Shown piece after piece: positions 23,196-33,660 of a stretch of 64,000 nucleotides of DNA. The notes under the pieces are model-generated. The model was not told where the DNA came from. It did not search any database and saw only the letters and a program-made list of their open reading frames with translations. A program made the position numbers and the translations under genes. Source of the DNA: Bactrocera neohumeralis (lineage: Eukaryota > Arthropoda > Insecta > Diptera > Tephritidae); contig NC_065923.1 of the NCBI RefSeq assembly GCF_024586455.1, positions 38,736,370 through 38,800,369 on the forward strand. Direction: 5' to 3'. Position 1 is the first letter of the stretch. Each line of letters opens with the position of its first letter.

Positions 23196-23325
23196 ATGAT
23201 GCACTACTCAATGGAGCGGAGTCTATCAGCTGGTGGGGCTGATTCCTCCATGCACAACAACACCACCAACAATACCACGTCAACAACAACACTCGCGATG
23301 TCAGCTACGAAGAACACAAAAGACG
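23196..23325 (+). CDS. First coding exon of an unidentified gene (partial)
   Basis: ATGATG opens a frame of 43 codons plus one base: MMHYSMERSLSAGGADSS, then MHNNTTNNTTSTTT, then LAMSATKNTKD. It ends at a strong 5' splice site G|GTAAGT (donor 23326-23331). A TAA in the same frame at 23172-23174, seven codons upstream, makes ATG 23196 the natural start. There is no signal peptide. The Asn/Thr-rich homopolymeric stretch is typical of disordered N-termini of fly regulatory and RNA-binding proteins, but I do not recognise the gene. The next exon would be read in phase 1 and I did not find it in this window, implying a first intron of more than 40 kb or an assembly break. Confidence 0.7.
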
Positions 23326-23331
23326 GTAAGT
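23326..23331 (+). promoter_or_regulatory. 5' splice site GTAAGT
   Basis: A full match to the consensus donor, preceded by GACG. It ends the first coding exon and opens the long intron. Confidence 0.7.
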
Positions 23332-24185
23332 AAATGCTAGTGCGAATACAAAATGTGCGAAGAATACAAATGCAAAGAAATTGTGCAAAATATATAAAAA
23401 TAATGCAGTATGTTTGTGCATAGTAATGTGATGCTAATAGGAAGAGAAATATGTATTTCCAAATACAAAGCTAGAAATTTAGTTGGAATTTTAGTTAGGT
23501 AAAATACTATTAAATCTTAAAAAATTAGTTGGAATTTTAGCTTATTAAAAATAATAAATCGTAATGGCAATGCAGTAATATCTCTATGAAATAACCAAAA
23601 AAAATATTGAATAAAAAATTCAATAATTCTATTCACATAAATATGTATGTATGTGATTTCCTAATGTAATTAACGTATGCAAACTGTGCTTTCTTGCATA
23701 ATCACTTGGTTGTACATTCATAAAATAAATGAAATGACCCAAATTCAAGTTTTTGCTTTTAACTACGGTATTCAGTTCACTACAATTTGTATAACTGCTG
23801 GCTGTTCATAGCCCAACACTTTGCAAAAAAAAAATCCCTTGCGGTTATTTTGTTGCTGATACTTCTGCTCTGCTGCTGCGCAAAAGTTCAAGGTCTAACG
23901 TCATTCGGGTCAGTTTTAATAGTATCTGCGTAAAAACAAATTAACATAGCAGCAAACATATAAAACTGCAGATGCTGTATAGTCGGTTCTTGCTTGGTTG
24001 CTGCTTTTGGTGAAGCATAAAAAAGTCGCTTGTGAATGATTATGAATAAAAAATAAGTGGCTATGAAAGCATACAACTACAGATATACTATACCTATGCA
24101 TATTTATATATGATATACATAAATCATGAAGTATATATTATATAAAACTGAAATTCGGAGAATTTTCTTTAACTCACATCATTAT
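23332..24185 (+). other. Start of putative long intron; no other feature
   Basis: AT-rich sequence with a run of AGTTGGAATTTTAG-type short repeats near 23480-23540. No transposon signature. Confidence 0.4.
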
Positions 24186-24640
24186 GTTTATAGGTTGTCT
24201 CAATTTTTCCAACACTATCCCATCTACGGTCTATAATAATACTTCACTCCCTCATCGAACAATGGTACGAACAAAAACGGTATCCTCGCAGTGGTCATGT
24301 GAATTTGCTGAATAGCCAGAAGTTACACGAAGGTAAATCGGGCAAATGCGACACGATATTAGTTGAAAATTTGCGAAATGATCACGAATAACCAATGCAG
24401 TATGAGATGGTGCATTATCGCACTTTTTTGTTCAATAAATTCTGACATAGTAAAAATCGAAGAACTTTTTTAGAACCTCATAAAACGACGCATATCTCAA
24501 ATACTAACGAATATTTTGACGTGAAATTTAGCATAGATGTCACTAAAAGTACTACCAAGTTACAGGAAAAATTTGCCGATTCGAAAAACAAGCGAAGTAT
24601 AAATTAAAAATTCACCTTTCAATTTGATCACAGTAGTATG
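24186..24640 (-). mobile_element. Mariner, family 5, degenerate deletion derivative
   Basis: GCCAGAAGTTACACGAAGGTAAAT, then TGCGAAATGATCACGAATAA, match 32213-32300 of the family 5 element. AAACGACGCATATCTCAAA, then CTAACGAATATTTTGACGTG, match its far end at 33030-33070. No usable frame remains. Confidence 0.65.
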
Positions 24641-24644
24641 TACA

Positions 24645-25335
24645 TATATAAATGATCAGGAACGACGAGACGAGTTGAATTCCGAGTGACTGTATGTCTG
24701 TCCGTCCGTCCGTCCGTCTGTCCGTCTGTGAAAGCGATATCTTGATTAATATTTAAGATATCTTATTGCAACTTGGTACACGCGTTCCATGGCAAAAAAG
24801 TGAGGACGAGTTCGTAGATGTCAAAATGTCAATAATCTAAAACCTATAATTATAGCATTTTATAGGTTTTCGATTATTTACATTTTGACATCTACGAACT
24901 CGTTCTGAGCACTAAATCCAGATATGAACCTATTACTTGGTATAAGGGATTGCGGTAGCAAGGAGTCGTGGCCTCGGCCTCTAAAAGGATTAATGCACAT
25001 TAAGCTACAAAAGCGCGATAAATTAATTAATAAATAAATGCTAAGAGAGATTAAATTTGGTATCCAAGATGACACAGGAGGGTTTTATAGGAGACTGCTT
25101 TAAACTTGTCCAATTGGCGTGGTACCGCCCACATTTAGGTGAAATCGCATACATACATATCTCGGAACCTGCTCCACAGATTTTAGCTAAATCTGGTACG
25201 TAGGATTAATTTTTGCAGCGTGAAAATGGGCGAAACGACCGTCCACCGGAAGGAAGGCCAAACACTGAACTGGAGAACCCTATATCTACATATAATACTC
25301 TGTAGCAACATGTAGCAAGAGTATAAATACGAATT
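24645..25335 (+). mobile_element. mini-me/DINE-1-like family B with internal fold-back
   Basis: Contains the family core: TATATAAATGATCAGGAACGAC, then GAGTTGAATTCCGAGTGACTG, then (GTCY)n, then ATATCTTGATTAAT and ACTTGGTACACG. Instead of continuing normally it then folds into a 46-nt inverted repeat (24803-24848 and 24861-24906, 12-nt loop). After an unrelated stretch, AATTGGCGTGGTACCGCCCAC, then CATATCTCGG, at 25110-25175 resume the family sequence. Confidence 0.7.
24803..24906. repeat. Near-perfect inverted repeat (fold-back)
   Basis: Arms of 46 nt (left 24803-24848, right 24861-24906) match with about three mismatches around a 12-nt loop. The left arm contains GACGAGTTCGTAGATGTCAA and the right arm its complement. 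It lies inside the family B element. Confidence 0.85.
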
Positions 25336-26625
25336 TACGCAAACTTGCATGCAAACATTTATATTTTAGTGCGTCTGCATCTTTTGAAAAGCACGGCAAT
25401 TAAAAAACTATATAAACAAATTATTAACGGCCACTTCACAGTGGGTGCGCGCACACCTGCCTGTTTAAATTGACGTCAAAATGCCAAACGCAGCACGCAG
25501 CGAGTGGCGAATCAATAAGACAACCGAATGACAGCGAGCAATGGGCCAGTCAATTCCTATACAGAAATCAAATTAAATTACAAAAACTTTGTTGTAATTG
25601 AATTGCAATGAAAATAAGAGGTTTCAATCACGCACACCCACACGCACACAACGTACACAAACAGGCACACACCCTAAATGAGGGAAATGAAATGAAAACT
25701 GTCAATAGCAAATTGCTGCTGGAATGCACGAGGGCGGTTCGGGGGCTGTCGTCAAAGTTTTTAATTTGAAACTATAATTGACTAACGAAGTACAAATTAG
25801 TAATGATGTGCGAACAAAGCAATAGCAAATTACAGGGCGACCGTTGTAAACGAGGTGCCATATGGAATTTCAGCGCCATGCAATTAGAAGGTACTGCGGA
25901 CTAGCAAACGAACGCTTGTAGAATTGTAAATTATGGTAGTTTGTTTGTATGAGTGCTGACAGTTAGCATGTAACGTGTTTAAGAAAGTTGATTGCACTTA
26001 GCGTATTTTTCGCAAGGGCCGCGCGAGGGTCTATGACGACATGATGCTTCGCATGCCACTTGAGAAAGGGCGTAATTGTGGCTGAGTGTATTTATTTTGC
26101 GCCATGAACTTTGATTTGATAGAATAATGTCGCAGCTTTATAATTCAATTACGGCCCACTTAAATGGGAACAGACTGTTGCATATACAGATAACTGTAAG
26201 GAACTAGAAATATGTATGTAGATGAGTGAAGAAAAATGTAATGTAATAATTGCTTATTTCAAGCTGTCAAAGCACTTGTGTGCAATATGTGCCTCGACAT
26301 AATTAGCGAAATTGTGCGAAGAGCGAGTCATATTCAACTTGGAATGTATTGTACTTTGTATCTTATTATTGTGTAACTCGCTACACCTAACTTTTTTAAG
26401 ATTGTAGATATGGACACATTAAAGCTTTGACTGATAAGCATTTCACTCAATTTTCTGTGTGCTTAGATAAAATGAATATAATATTTTTGCTGTCACCGAA
26501 TATATTTTGATGAATTCAGTTTATGGTGAAATACTTTATTTTAGGCGCAAAGTGTTAAGCTTTTATTTATACTGTACTTAGTTAAATCTATCTGCTTCTA
26601 ATTTTAGAAAACTCTAGAAAAAATG
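25336..26625. other. No gene; unique sequence
   Basis: AT-rich sequence with CA-rich patches near 25630-25680. Nothing identifiable. Confidence 0.4.
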
Positions 26626-27035
26626 TTAACTTCGGTTGTACCGAAGCTATAAAGCCCTTCACAAATACAAAACACTTGTTTTTGATCGGCTAGCTTGCAT
26701 GGCAGTTATGTACTATAGTGACTTGATCTGCACAATTTATTGGAAGATTGCACCCTTGCTTTGGAAAATAACCCGAGACAAGTGTAGTGATTCTGATCAT
26801 TCAGTGTGATGTCTGATATCGGTTATGACAAATGATCATTTGATCTTGGAGAGAAAAGCATTTGGGCAAAATTTCAGATCGATATCTCAAGAATTGAGGG
26901 ACTTGCTTCTGTTAGGTTTATACATAGACGGACACACTGTCGGTCATAGCTAAATTATCTCAGCTCGTCATGCTGATCATTTATAACTGTATAGTTTATA
27001 GGGGGTCTCCGACGTTATTAAATTTCGGCTGGGGG
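26626..27035 (-). mobile_element. mini-me/DINE-1-like family A, inverted copy
   Basis: Plus-strand GTTAACTTCGGTTGTACCGAAGC is the reverse complement of the family A 3' hairpin. It is followed by the body (GCATGGCAGTTATGTACTATAG) and then AATTTCAGATCGATATCTCAAG, AGACGGACACACTGTCGGTCATAGC and CTGATCATTTATAA, then GGGTCTCCGACG at the 5' end. The order fits a near-complete, diverged, minus-strand element. Confidence 0.75.
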
Positions 27036-28435
27036 TTTTGAGTAGGAATCATGTGAAACAAACTGAAAATTTGTCCTACATAAAACTGTGGTGTCATATC
27101 ATCATTACCCTCTCACTAAATAGCTTTTTAAAGGGTAGTCAGAATTTTCAAAAAATTCAAAAAATCAATTTTTTTTATATTTTCTAAAAGAAATATACCC
27201 TAAAATTATTCCCGGAAATTTTGAAATAAATCCGTAAAATACTTCGCATCCTAGAGCAGGTAGCTAGCAGCAGTTACAAGTGACCGGTTCTTGTTGCTCT
27301 TATCACCGTGTTGAATCAAGTGAAGAGCTTGCTACTTATACTCACGATTATTCTCCCTTAACTTCTAACGTATTAGAAGCTATCAGGCTAATACTTATAT
27401 GAATTTCTCAGTAGATATTTTGTCGAGAGAAGCTTTCTTATTTTTCCTTGATTTCCATTCGAAGGTTTATTTAATACCCAATCACACTCGTTTTGTGTGC
27501 ACTTCCCTTTGAGATACTCTTTGCCTGCTCACTGATTTGAAGCAGATAATGCAATGAGTGTGTACTCTGTGGATTGTTCTGAGAGTCGAAACATTCTGAA
27601 CTCCCATAGTCCGCTACTGATTTCCAGTCTCAATATACTTGTACATAACTCCTAGTATCGTATTGACATTTTATTATTTAAAGAAATAAAAAAAATTAAA
27701 TTTTTTTGCCCACAGTGGTCAATATCTCTAGCAACAAACCATCGTACTCCCAAATTGTACAACACAAATAATTTAAATATCTTATTCTACAGTTGACCGC
27801 ATTTGAAATTTTGCCAGGTCTTCAATACGTTGATTCCCTTCTTGCACATAATTTCAGCGTTAAAAGTATCGGCCTTAATCGTTTGCAAGTTTCTACAAAT
27901 TCTTACTTCCCATGCAAGCGAATTCAATGAATTGTTTATTGTGGCAAGACCAAAAAGGAAATACCAACAATACATGAAACATTTTTAAGACAAGGATGCT
28001 GCGGTCCATCGTGTACATTCATAGTTATGTAAATTAAATGTTTCAATCCATTTTCTTGCAGTTCCTTTGTTGCATGTTAAGACTGCACTTTGATAAATGA
28101 GATATTTTACACTATTGTAAGCGGTTTGCAGGTGAAAGTTTACTATAACCATCAAATGAAGATAACAGAAATGAAAGAAATGAGTTTGACCTTGACTTTC
28201 ATTTAGGATATTGTACAATGTATCTTCGCAAACATAAAATTGCTGTCAAAGTCAGCGAATGATACATCAAGCTATCTATTGTGTCCTATGTGGCGGGAGA
28301 TGGTGATTAAAGCCTTAAAACGGACTGTGGCGGAATCGAACCTTAAGAATCGCATATACATATATTCTTCTTTGCCACAGAATAGTCTGAGCCTAATGGA
28401 GTGCAAAAGCATCTCTAAACCTGGAAATAGTTTTC
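27036..28435. other. No gene; AT-rich intron-like sequence
   Basis: The frame at 28240-28440 upstream of the LINE piece may be its continuation, but I see no motif in it. The rest is unassigned. Confidence 0.35.
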
Positions 28436-28705
28436 TGAAAGAACTCGAAGAACGTCGCTGTCGGGTGATAGCTTAGCCGTCAATCCAAGTAAAACTAAAA
28501 TGGGTTTATTTACCAGACAGTATATATACGGTAAGGCGATCGCCCAGAAGGGTCAGCTCTGGTCAATAGGAGTGGAATTTAATCAGAAGCTCCGGCTGCT
28601 TCCTAATACCTAATAGTTTCGACCTGATATCAAGAGAAGCTTGTAAAACTTGACTGTTCGAGATTTTTGAGAATAGTGGCAAAGTGTTTCTATGAGAGTG
28701 GAATT
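28436..28705 (+). mobile_element. Non-LTR retrotransposon fragment (Jockey/R1-type linker)
   Basis: The plus strand reads LAVNPSKTKMGLFTRQY, then GVEFNQKLR, matching the conserved region just after the catalytic box in Jockey/R1-type LINEs (usually VNPSKTELVLFTRR followed by a YLG-type block). It is short and out of frame on either side. Confidence 0.65.
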
Positions 28706-28814
28706 ACCTTCAAAATGCCACCAAGTTATCGAACGAAGGGATGTAAGGCTAAATTAAAACTTCAATTTAATGCAAAAGTGATATTTTCTTATTACTAGAC
28801 CTAATATTATCTAT

Positions 28815-28930
28815 ATTTTCCTTACATAGGTAGGTAGCTAGAGTGGATGTATGACAACGCACTCGGGCCTTTAGTTTGCTCATTGTGAAACCACCGGCAC
28901 AAAATCCCCTCACTCTATTACATACATACA
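28815..28930 (+). mobile_element. Possible LINE-derived tail sequence
   Basis: AGGTAGGTAGCTAGAGTGGATG, then GGGCCTTTAGTTTGCTCATTGTGA, then a CCACCGG-bearing stretch, resemble a dispersed tephritid sequence I associate with LINE 3' regions. It lies just beyond the linker fragment, consistent with one decayed insertion. The identification is from memory and weak. Confidence 0.35.
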
Positions 28931-29079
28931 TATGTCCTCACTGAACCAACTTGTGCTCCTGATGAAGTTCGTCAGTACAAAAAATTTGTGCAACCTTCGA
29001 GACATCGTCAAGGAACCGCGACTTTTTTCTTATAAAAAGTTGCATTACCATAGAAAATTTTCTATAGTCTCTTCTTCTA

Positions 29080-29510
29080 AGTTTTCAATCGTCCGACCCA
29101 AAACGTGTAATTATCTGCTCACCGGAGTGTTCTCTTAATGAATCCATTGATTGATGCGGTGAGTTGCTGCGAACGGCGCCGAATCGACTCTCCACGATCA
29201 TCGTGTACACTCTCAGCTGGACGTGGTCTATTTCGCCGAATGAATGCTGGTTCTCAAGATGAGTAACGGTGGTGCGAATAGTACGGTCAGTAGAACGATT
29301 ATGTTGACCATAAGTTGAGCGAAACGCGCGAAACACATTCTTTACAGAACGTGAATTTTCGTGATAAAGTTCAATGATTTGTAAACGTTGTTCAGGCGTA
29401 AGTCTTTTCATGATGAAATGCCAAATAATACTGAACAGAAATAACATGACAGCTTGACACGACTCAAGCGTCATCTGTCACAATAAGTCTTTTGAAAAAA
29501 GTATGTCTAC
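29080..29510 (-). mobile_element. DD41D mariner, N-terminus fused to C-terminal stub by deletion
   Basis: The minus strand opens with MKRLTPEQRLQIIELYHENS, the first helix-turn-helix of the rosa-like family, and continues RSTDRTIRTTVTHLENQHSF. It then passes through disrupted sequence into SMDSLREHSGEQIITRFG, the stretch between the second and third catalytic residues. The catalytic core is missing. The terminal CAGTAGACATACTTTTTT-like sequence lies just outside at about 29490-29510. Confidence 0.8.
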
Positions 29511-30510
29511 TGGGATTAGCCTTTATACTTGTTGTGAGCACACTCTTTGTCAGAACAAGGATGCTCTCTCTAATTAGTGTGATCTTTGCTTGCAAGACAC
29601 TGCAGTGAGCTGTTGGTCGGAAGGCGATTCTGGTATCTAATTTACCTGAGAAGATATCATCTCCCATTCGATTATATAGTTTGAATTCATCCCTATAAAT
29701 ATTTATCCCTGTGCCCCTGTCCATTTCACCTCTTTCCCACACTTTTCTGGAAGGTAAATTCGGGACGGGAAAAACGGGAACAAACTAAGAACTATCTTAG
29801 AATCGACTAATCGGGAAAATCCCTCAGTCTAAGAGCTGACATTCTTACATAACTAATGTCTAAAATATCCACACTTGTTCCACTCTCAAACATTAAATGA
29901 GAGCTCTTCTCTAGTAAGCGCAATACTTTAAGTACACGCGTACTTTAGCTGAATCACGAGCTCCAAAAGATAATGTTTGTTAATATTTGTATTCATTAGT
30001 TTCTTATTTATTTTTTATCTAGTAGCGGCTATGTATTTTTTATTGGTGAATAAAGCAAAGCAAAATTATAAAAATGCCAGCGGGACCTTATGTGTGTGAA
30101 ACATTGCCAAATGCAGCGGTAGCGACCTTCATTTGAGATTTTAACGTTTTGTTTGCGTTTTGCTTAGATTTCCACGTATTCGCTGTTTAACTCATGTTTT
30201 GATATAATCATACATATGTATATGTATGTGGATAAATATATACACGTACGTTTGTACTTTATTTGCTTTGTTTGTGTGACCTGATTTGCTGCTCTCGTGA
30301 AATTTGCACGGAAATCGCACGCTAATACCCAAACTGTAGCTCTGCTTAAAGCATTCATGCTCACCCATTCACCAAAGCAACAACTCGAAAACACTCGAGC
30401 GAGATAAACCAGCTACCAACGAACACTGAGCACGCAACTGTTTGCGAAATTTCTTTCTACGATTCGGGTGAGTGTAGTGCTTTGAAACCACCAACACACG
30501 AAAGCACATA
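29511..30510. other. No gene; unique AT-rich sequence
   Basis: No motif or repeat I recognise. Confidence 0.4.
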
Positions 30511-30698
30511 CAGTTGAACTTCCCTAACTCGAATTACCAGAATCCACAAAAAAACTTCGAGTTAGAAAGACTTCGAGTTATGTCTGGAAATTTGTATGAA
30601 ATCTGACTTCTTTGCCAATTCTAGAGTTGAAATTATGGAGAACTTCGAGTTATGGCGCACTTCGATTTATAGAAGTTCGAGTTATGGAAGTTCAACTG
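30511..30698. mobile_element. 188-bp pogo/Tigger-type MITE
   Basis: Begins CAGTTGAACTTCC and ends GGAAGTTCAACTG, an inverted terminal match of 13 bp, with TA on both sides (30509-30510 and 30699-30700). The interior holds several TTCGAGTTA units in both orientations. A CAG terminus with TA duplication is the usual signature of pogo-group non-autonomous elements. It has no coding capacity. Confidence 0.8.
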
Positions 30699-30700
30699 TA

Positions 30701-31439
30701 TTTATATAGCAAAATTTTTTACTTATATGTGATCTCCGTGCCTCTTTTATCATGGCATTCCAATTTATCTTTTGAATGCTTCGCTATCTTTGCTTTATTT
30801 GCTTAGTTGGTTTAAGCAGCTAGAAAATAGACCGCTACTTAGCAAGTACGGAATGTACTATGAAAAATAACGGTGTAAAATTTATGAACGTATGTAAGCT
30901 TATACTATATGTATATCTACATACATATATAAAAATATACTTGTAGTTGGCATTGCTGCGCCAGCTGGTTTGCCGCTAAGTTCCCACTTTGCTTGCGCTT
31001 AACCCCCGCTTAAAGCTTGAGCGCTCGCATTAATCTGTTGTAACTATTAATCTGTTAGCTTTTCTGGTTTCTTTTTTAATTCTTCGTATCTCATGCATTA
31101 TTTCTGCTCTTAAAACTAGTTAAGTAACGGCCTTCGAAAAGAACTTGTTCGTAAATATTTACAACCTTTGATGGAGTGTAACTTTATTTTTTGACGCCCA
31201 CACCGCAAAGTGCACAACTGGCGCGGCCGAATAAGGCTTGCTCCAGCTAGCGGAACGCAAGTATTGTATGCGTTGCCCTTGAGGCTTTTGAAATCGCGAA
31301 ACTGAAAATAAAGTAAGAAATTTAATTGAATGGCATGATAAAAGACAATACTTCAAGTAACAATAAATATGACTTAAAATGATGGCTTGAAATAGCACAA
31401 TCTGAAAAGGGCTTAAAAAGAGTTACAAAAATTTATAAA
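30701..31439. other. No gene; unique AT-rich sequence
   Basis: Nothing identifiable. Confidence 0.4.
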
Positions 31440-32035
31440 AATGTTTAAAAAATAGCATAAGAATGTTCACTTCGTTAGTATTTTGTGTTATATACACCAT
31501 TTTTAATCACCTCTTCACATCTTCGCTGCATGTTGTCCTCCAGTTTTTGACATCGTTTCTTTGGGATTGAATACTAAGCCTCTTTAAGCCCAGCCTTTAA
31601 ACCATCAAAATTTTTTAATTTTGTGCTTGCTATTTTGGCCTTGACATCATTTCATAAATTTTCTATTAGATTCAGATCCGGGTTTTGCACGGGTCATTTC
31701 ATTATTCTAATTTTTTCATTGTCGATCCAATGCTTTACTAACTTTGCGGGGTTCGGATCATTATCTTGCCTAAATGACCAGTTTATGGACATGGATTCAA
31801 ATACAAATGACTCCATTTTATTTTTTAGTATATCCAAATACTGAAACCGGTCCATTTTACCATTTAATTGCCCGACGCCATGCCTTGAAAACGCGCTCCA
31901 GTCCATAGTACTTCCATCGGCGTGCTTAATGGTTTTTTTGGTATACCTAGGGTTAAGGGCTTGACCTTCTTGTTAAGCGCTCATCCTTGGAGGACCTTTC
32001 TTAGAGGATGGGATGGGATGTCAAATGCAGTGATT
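31440..32035 (-). mobile_element. Tc1-like transposon fragment (C-terminal half)
   Basis: The minus strand reads SRHGVGQLNGKMDRFQYLDIL, then QDNDPNPAKLVKHW (second catalytic aspartate of a DD34E enzyme), then in neighbouring frames NPDLNLIENL with the catalytic glutamate region, and a tail ending near 31460. The N-terminal DNA-binding half is missing and terminal repeats are not visible. Tc1-like elements also move at TA sites. Confidence 0.85.
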
Positions 32036-32049
32036 TACTGATGATATAC

Positions 32050-33110
32050 TACTGTGCCCAAAAAATAAGGTGACGTTGTATTTATTTTGAAAATTCTTTA
32101 TTTATGCTTCCAAATCAATTTCATCCCCTTCAAAGTAATCCCCTCCCGATGCAATGCACTTATGCCAACGGATTTTCCAATCTTCGAAACACTGGTTGTA
32201 GACACTTTCCGGGAAGCCAGAAGTCGCACGGCGCCAGATCAGGTGAATACGGTGGTTGCGGAACGATATGGGTTGAGTTTTTGGCGAAATGATCACGAAT
32301 TATCTTTCCACAATTCCGGCCTTTTTAGGCGGATAGCGTTACGCAAATGACGCATAACGTTCAAATAATATTCCTTGTTGACTGTTTGACCGGTTGGAAG
32401 GAATCCATAATGCAACACACCACGATAATCGAAGAAAACAGTCAACATGACCTTGATTTTTGAGCGACTTTGGCGCGATTTTTTTGGTCTCGGCTCTCTT
32501 TTGGCACGATATTCGCTCGATTGATCGGTTGTTTCAGGGTCGTAAGCATAGATCCAAGTCTCATCGCCAGTTATAATGCGTTTCATGACACCCTGGTAGT
32601 CGGAAAGCATCGTTTCACACACTTCAACGCGACGTTTTTTCCAAAAAATTCAATGTTTTTGGTACCAGTCGATATTTGACGCGCTTGAGGCCCAAAACAT
32701 ACTTCAAAATGGTATTGGCTGAGCCTTTCGATATGCCAACTTCATCAGCAAAGTCTCTAATTGTTAATCGACGGTTTTTCAACACCAAATCTTTGATTTG
32801 TTGAACGTGAGCTTCGTCGGTTGAGGTTGATGGTCGCCCTGGACGCTCTTCGTCTTCGACACGTACACGGCCGGCTTGGAAGGCTCATCACCAAAGGCTT
32901 TCTGCACCATCCTCAACGTATCCGCAGCAGAAAATTGATTCCATAAACAAAATTTAATGCAAATTCTTTGCTCAACAAATTTCGACATCGCAAAAAACGA
33001 AAAACTCACTTTTAGCAGCTAACAAAACGACACGTATCTCAAACACTAATGAATATTTTGACATGAAATTTGACATAAATGTGACTGACAGTACTACTAA
33101 CCTAAAAAAA
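32050..33110 (-). mobile_element. Mariner, family 5, nearly full length but catalytically broken
   Basis: From 33000 down the minus strand gives an N-terminus MSKFVEQRICIKFCLWNQFS. Next are ITGDETWIYAYDPETTDQSSE (first catalytic aspartate), KVMLTVFFDYRGVLHYGFLP, TVNKEYYLNVMRHL and RPELWKDN. The block with the second catalytic aspartate is missing. The frame resumes at IRDHFAKNSTHIVPQPPYSP, then DLAPCDFW (third), and ends with FEDWKIRWHKCIASGGDYFEG. Ends are near AAAAATAAGGTGACG (32059) and the poly-A stretch at 33100. Several frameshifts occur. Confidence 0.85.
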
Positions 33111-33295
33111 AAAAAAATAATTCTCCAAATCACACAGTAAATTCATATGTATTTTTATTTATTTACTTTTTGGCCACAGTAGTATATACTATAAACTTTG
33201 ACGTATCAGAGAAATATCTTTTCTCATAATATTTATTTTTAGTACTCATACTATATTATACTAATATTTATTTTTATCTCCAACTCCTTCTCATT
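33111..33295. other. No gene; short AT-rich spacer
   Basis: Contains only runs of A and T beyond the mariner end. Confidence 0.35.
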
Positions 33296-33660
33296 CTGAC
33301 GTGAGCAGGGCAAAGGTGTCTACTTTTGCCGGCACATCGGTTTTGCAGCCCAAGCGATTTCGGTATGCCCTTGCTTGATGCTGTTCTTAGTGACGTGAAA
33401 AATACTGCACTGGCCCGGCACCCTAAAGCTAAGACTGACAGAGAGCTCCTTTCCGAAAACTCCCTCTCCAACCTTCCCTCTAACTTCGACTCTTGCGTGA
33501 AAGAGCTCATTGCGCCTCTTTACCAGCAATTCTTTTCCATCCATATGTATGTATTTCGATGGGTACAGAGAAAAAGCCAGTAGACTCTGTGATGCAGTGA
33601 TCCAAGTTTTCAAGGATGCAGTTGAAGGAGGAGAGAATATCAGCGCGTAATAGTTCGGAT
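33296..33660 (+). repeat. Unclassified dispersed repeat C, copy 1
   Basis: GC-richer than its surroundings. AGCTAAGACTGACAGAGAGCTC, GAAAGAGCTCATTGCGCCTC and TCAAGGATGCAGTTGAAGG recur in diverged form at 57320-57490 (plus) and, inverted, at 36530-36780. Both strands carry short open frames but none has a motif I can name. It could be a LINE untranslated region or a non-autonomous element. Confidence 0.55.
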
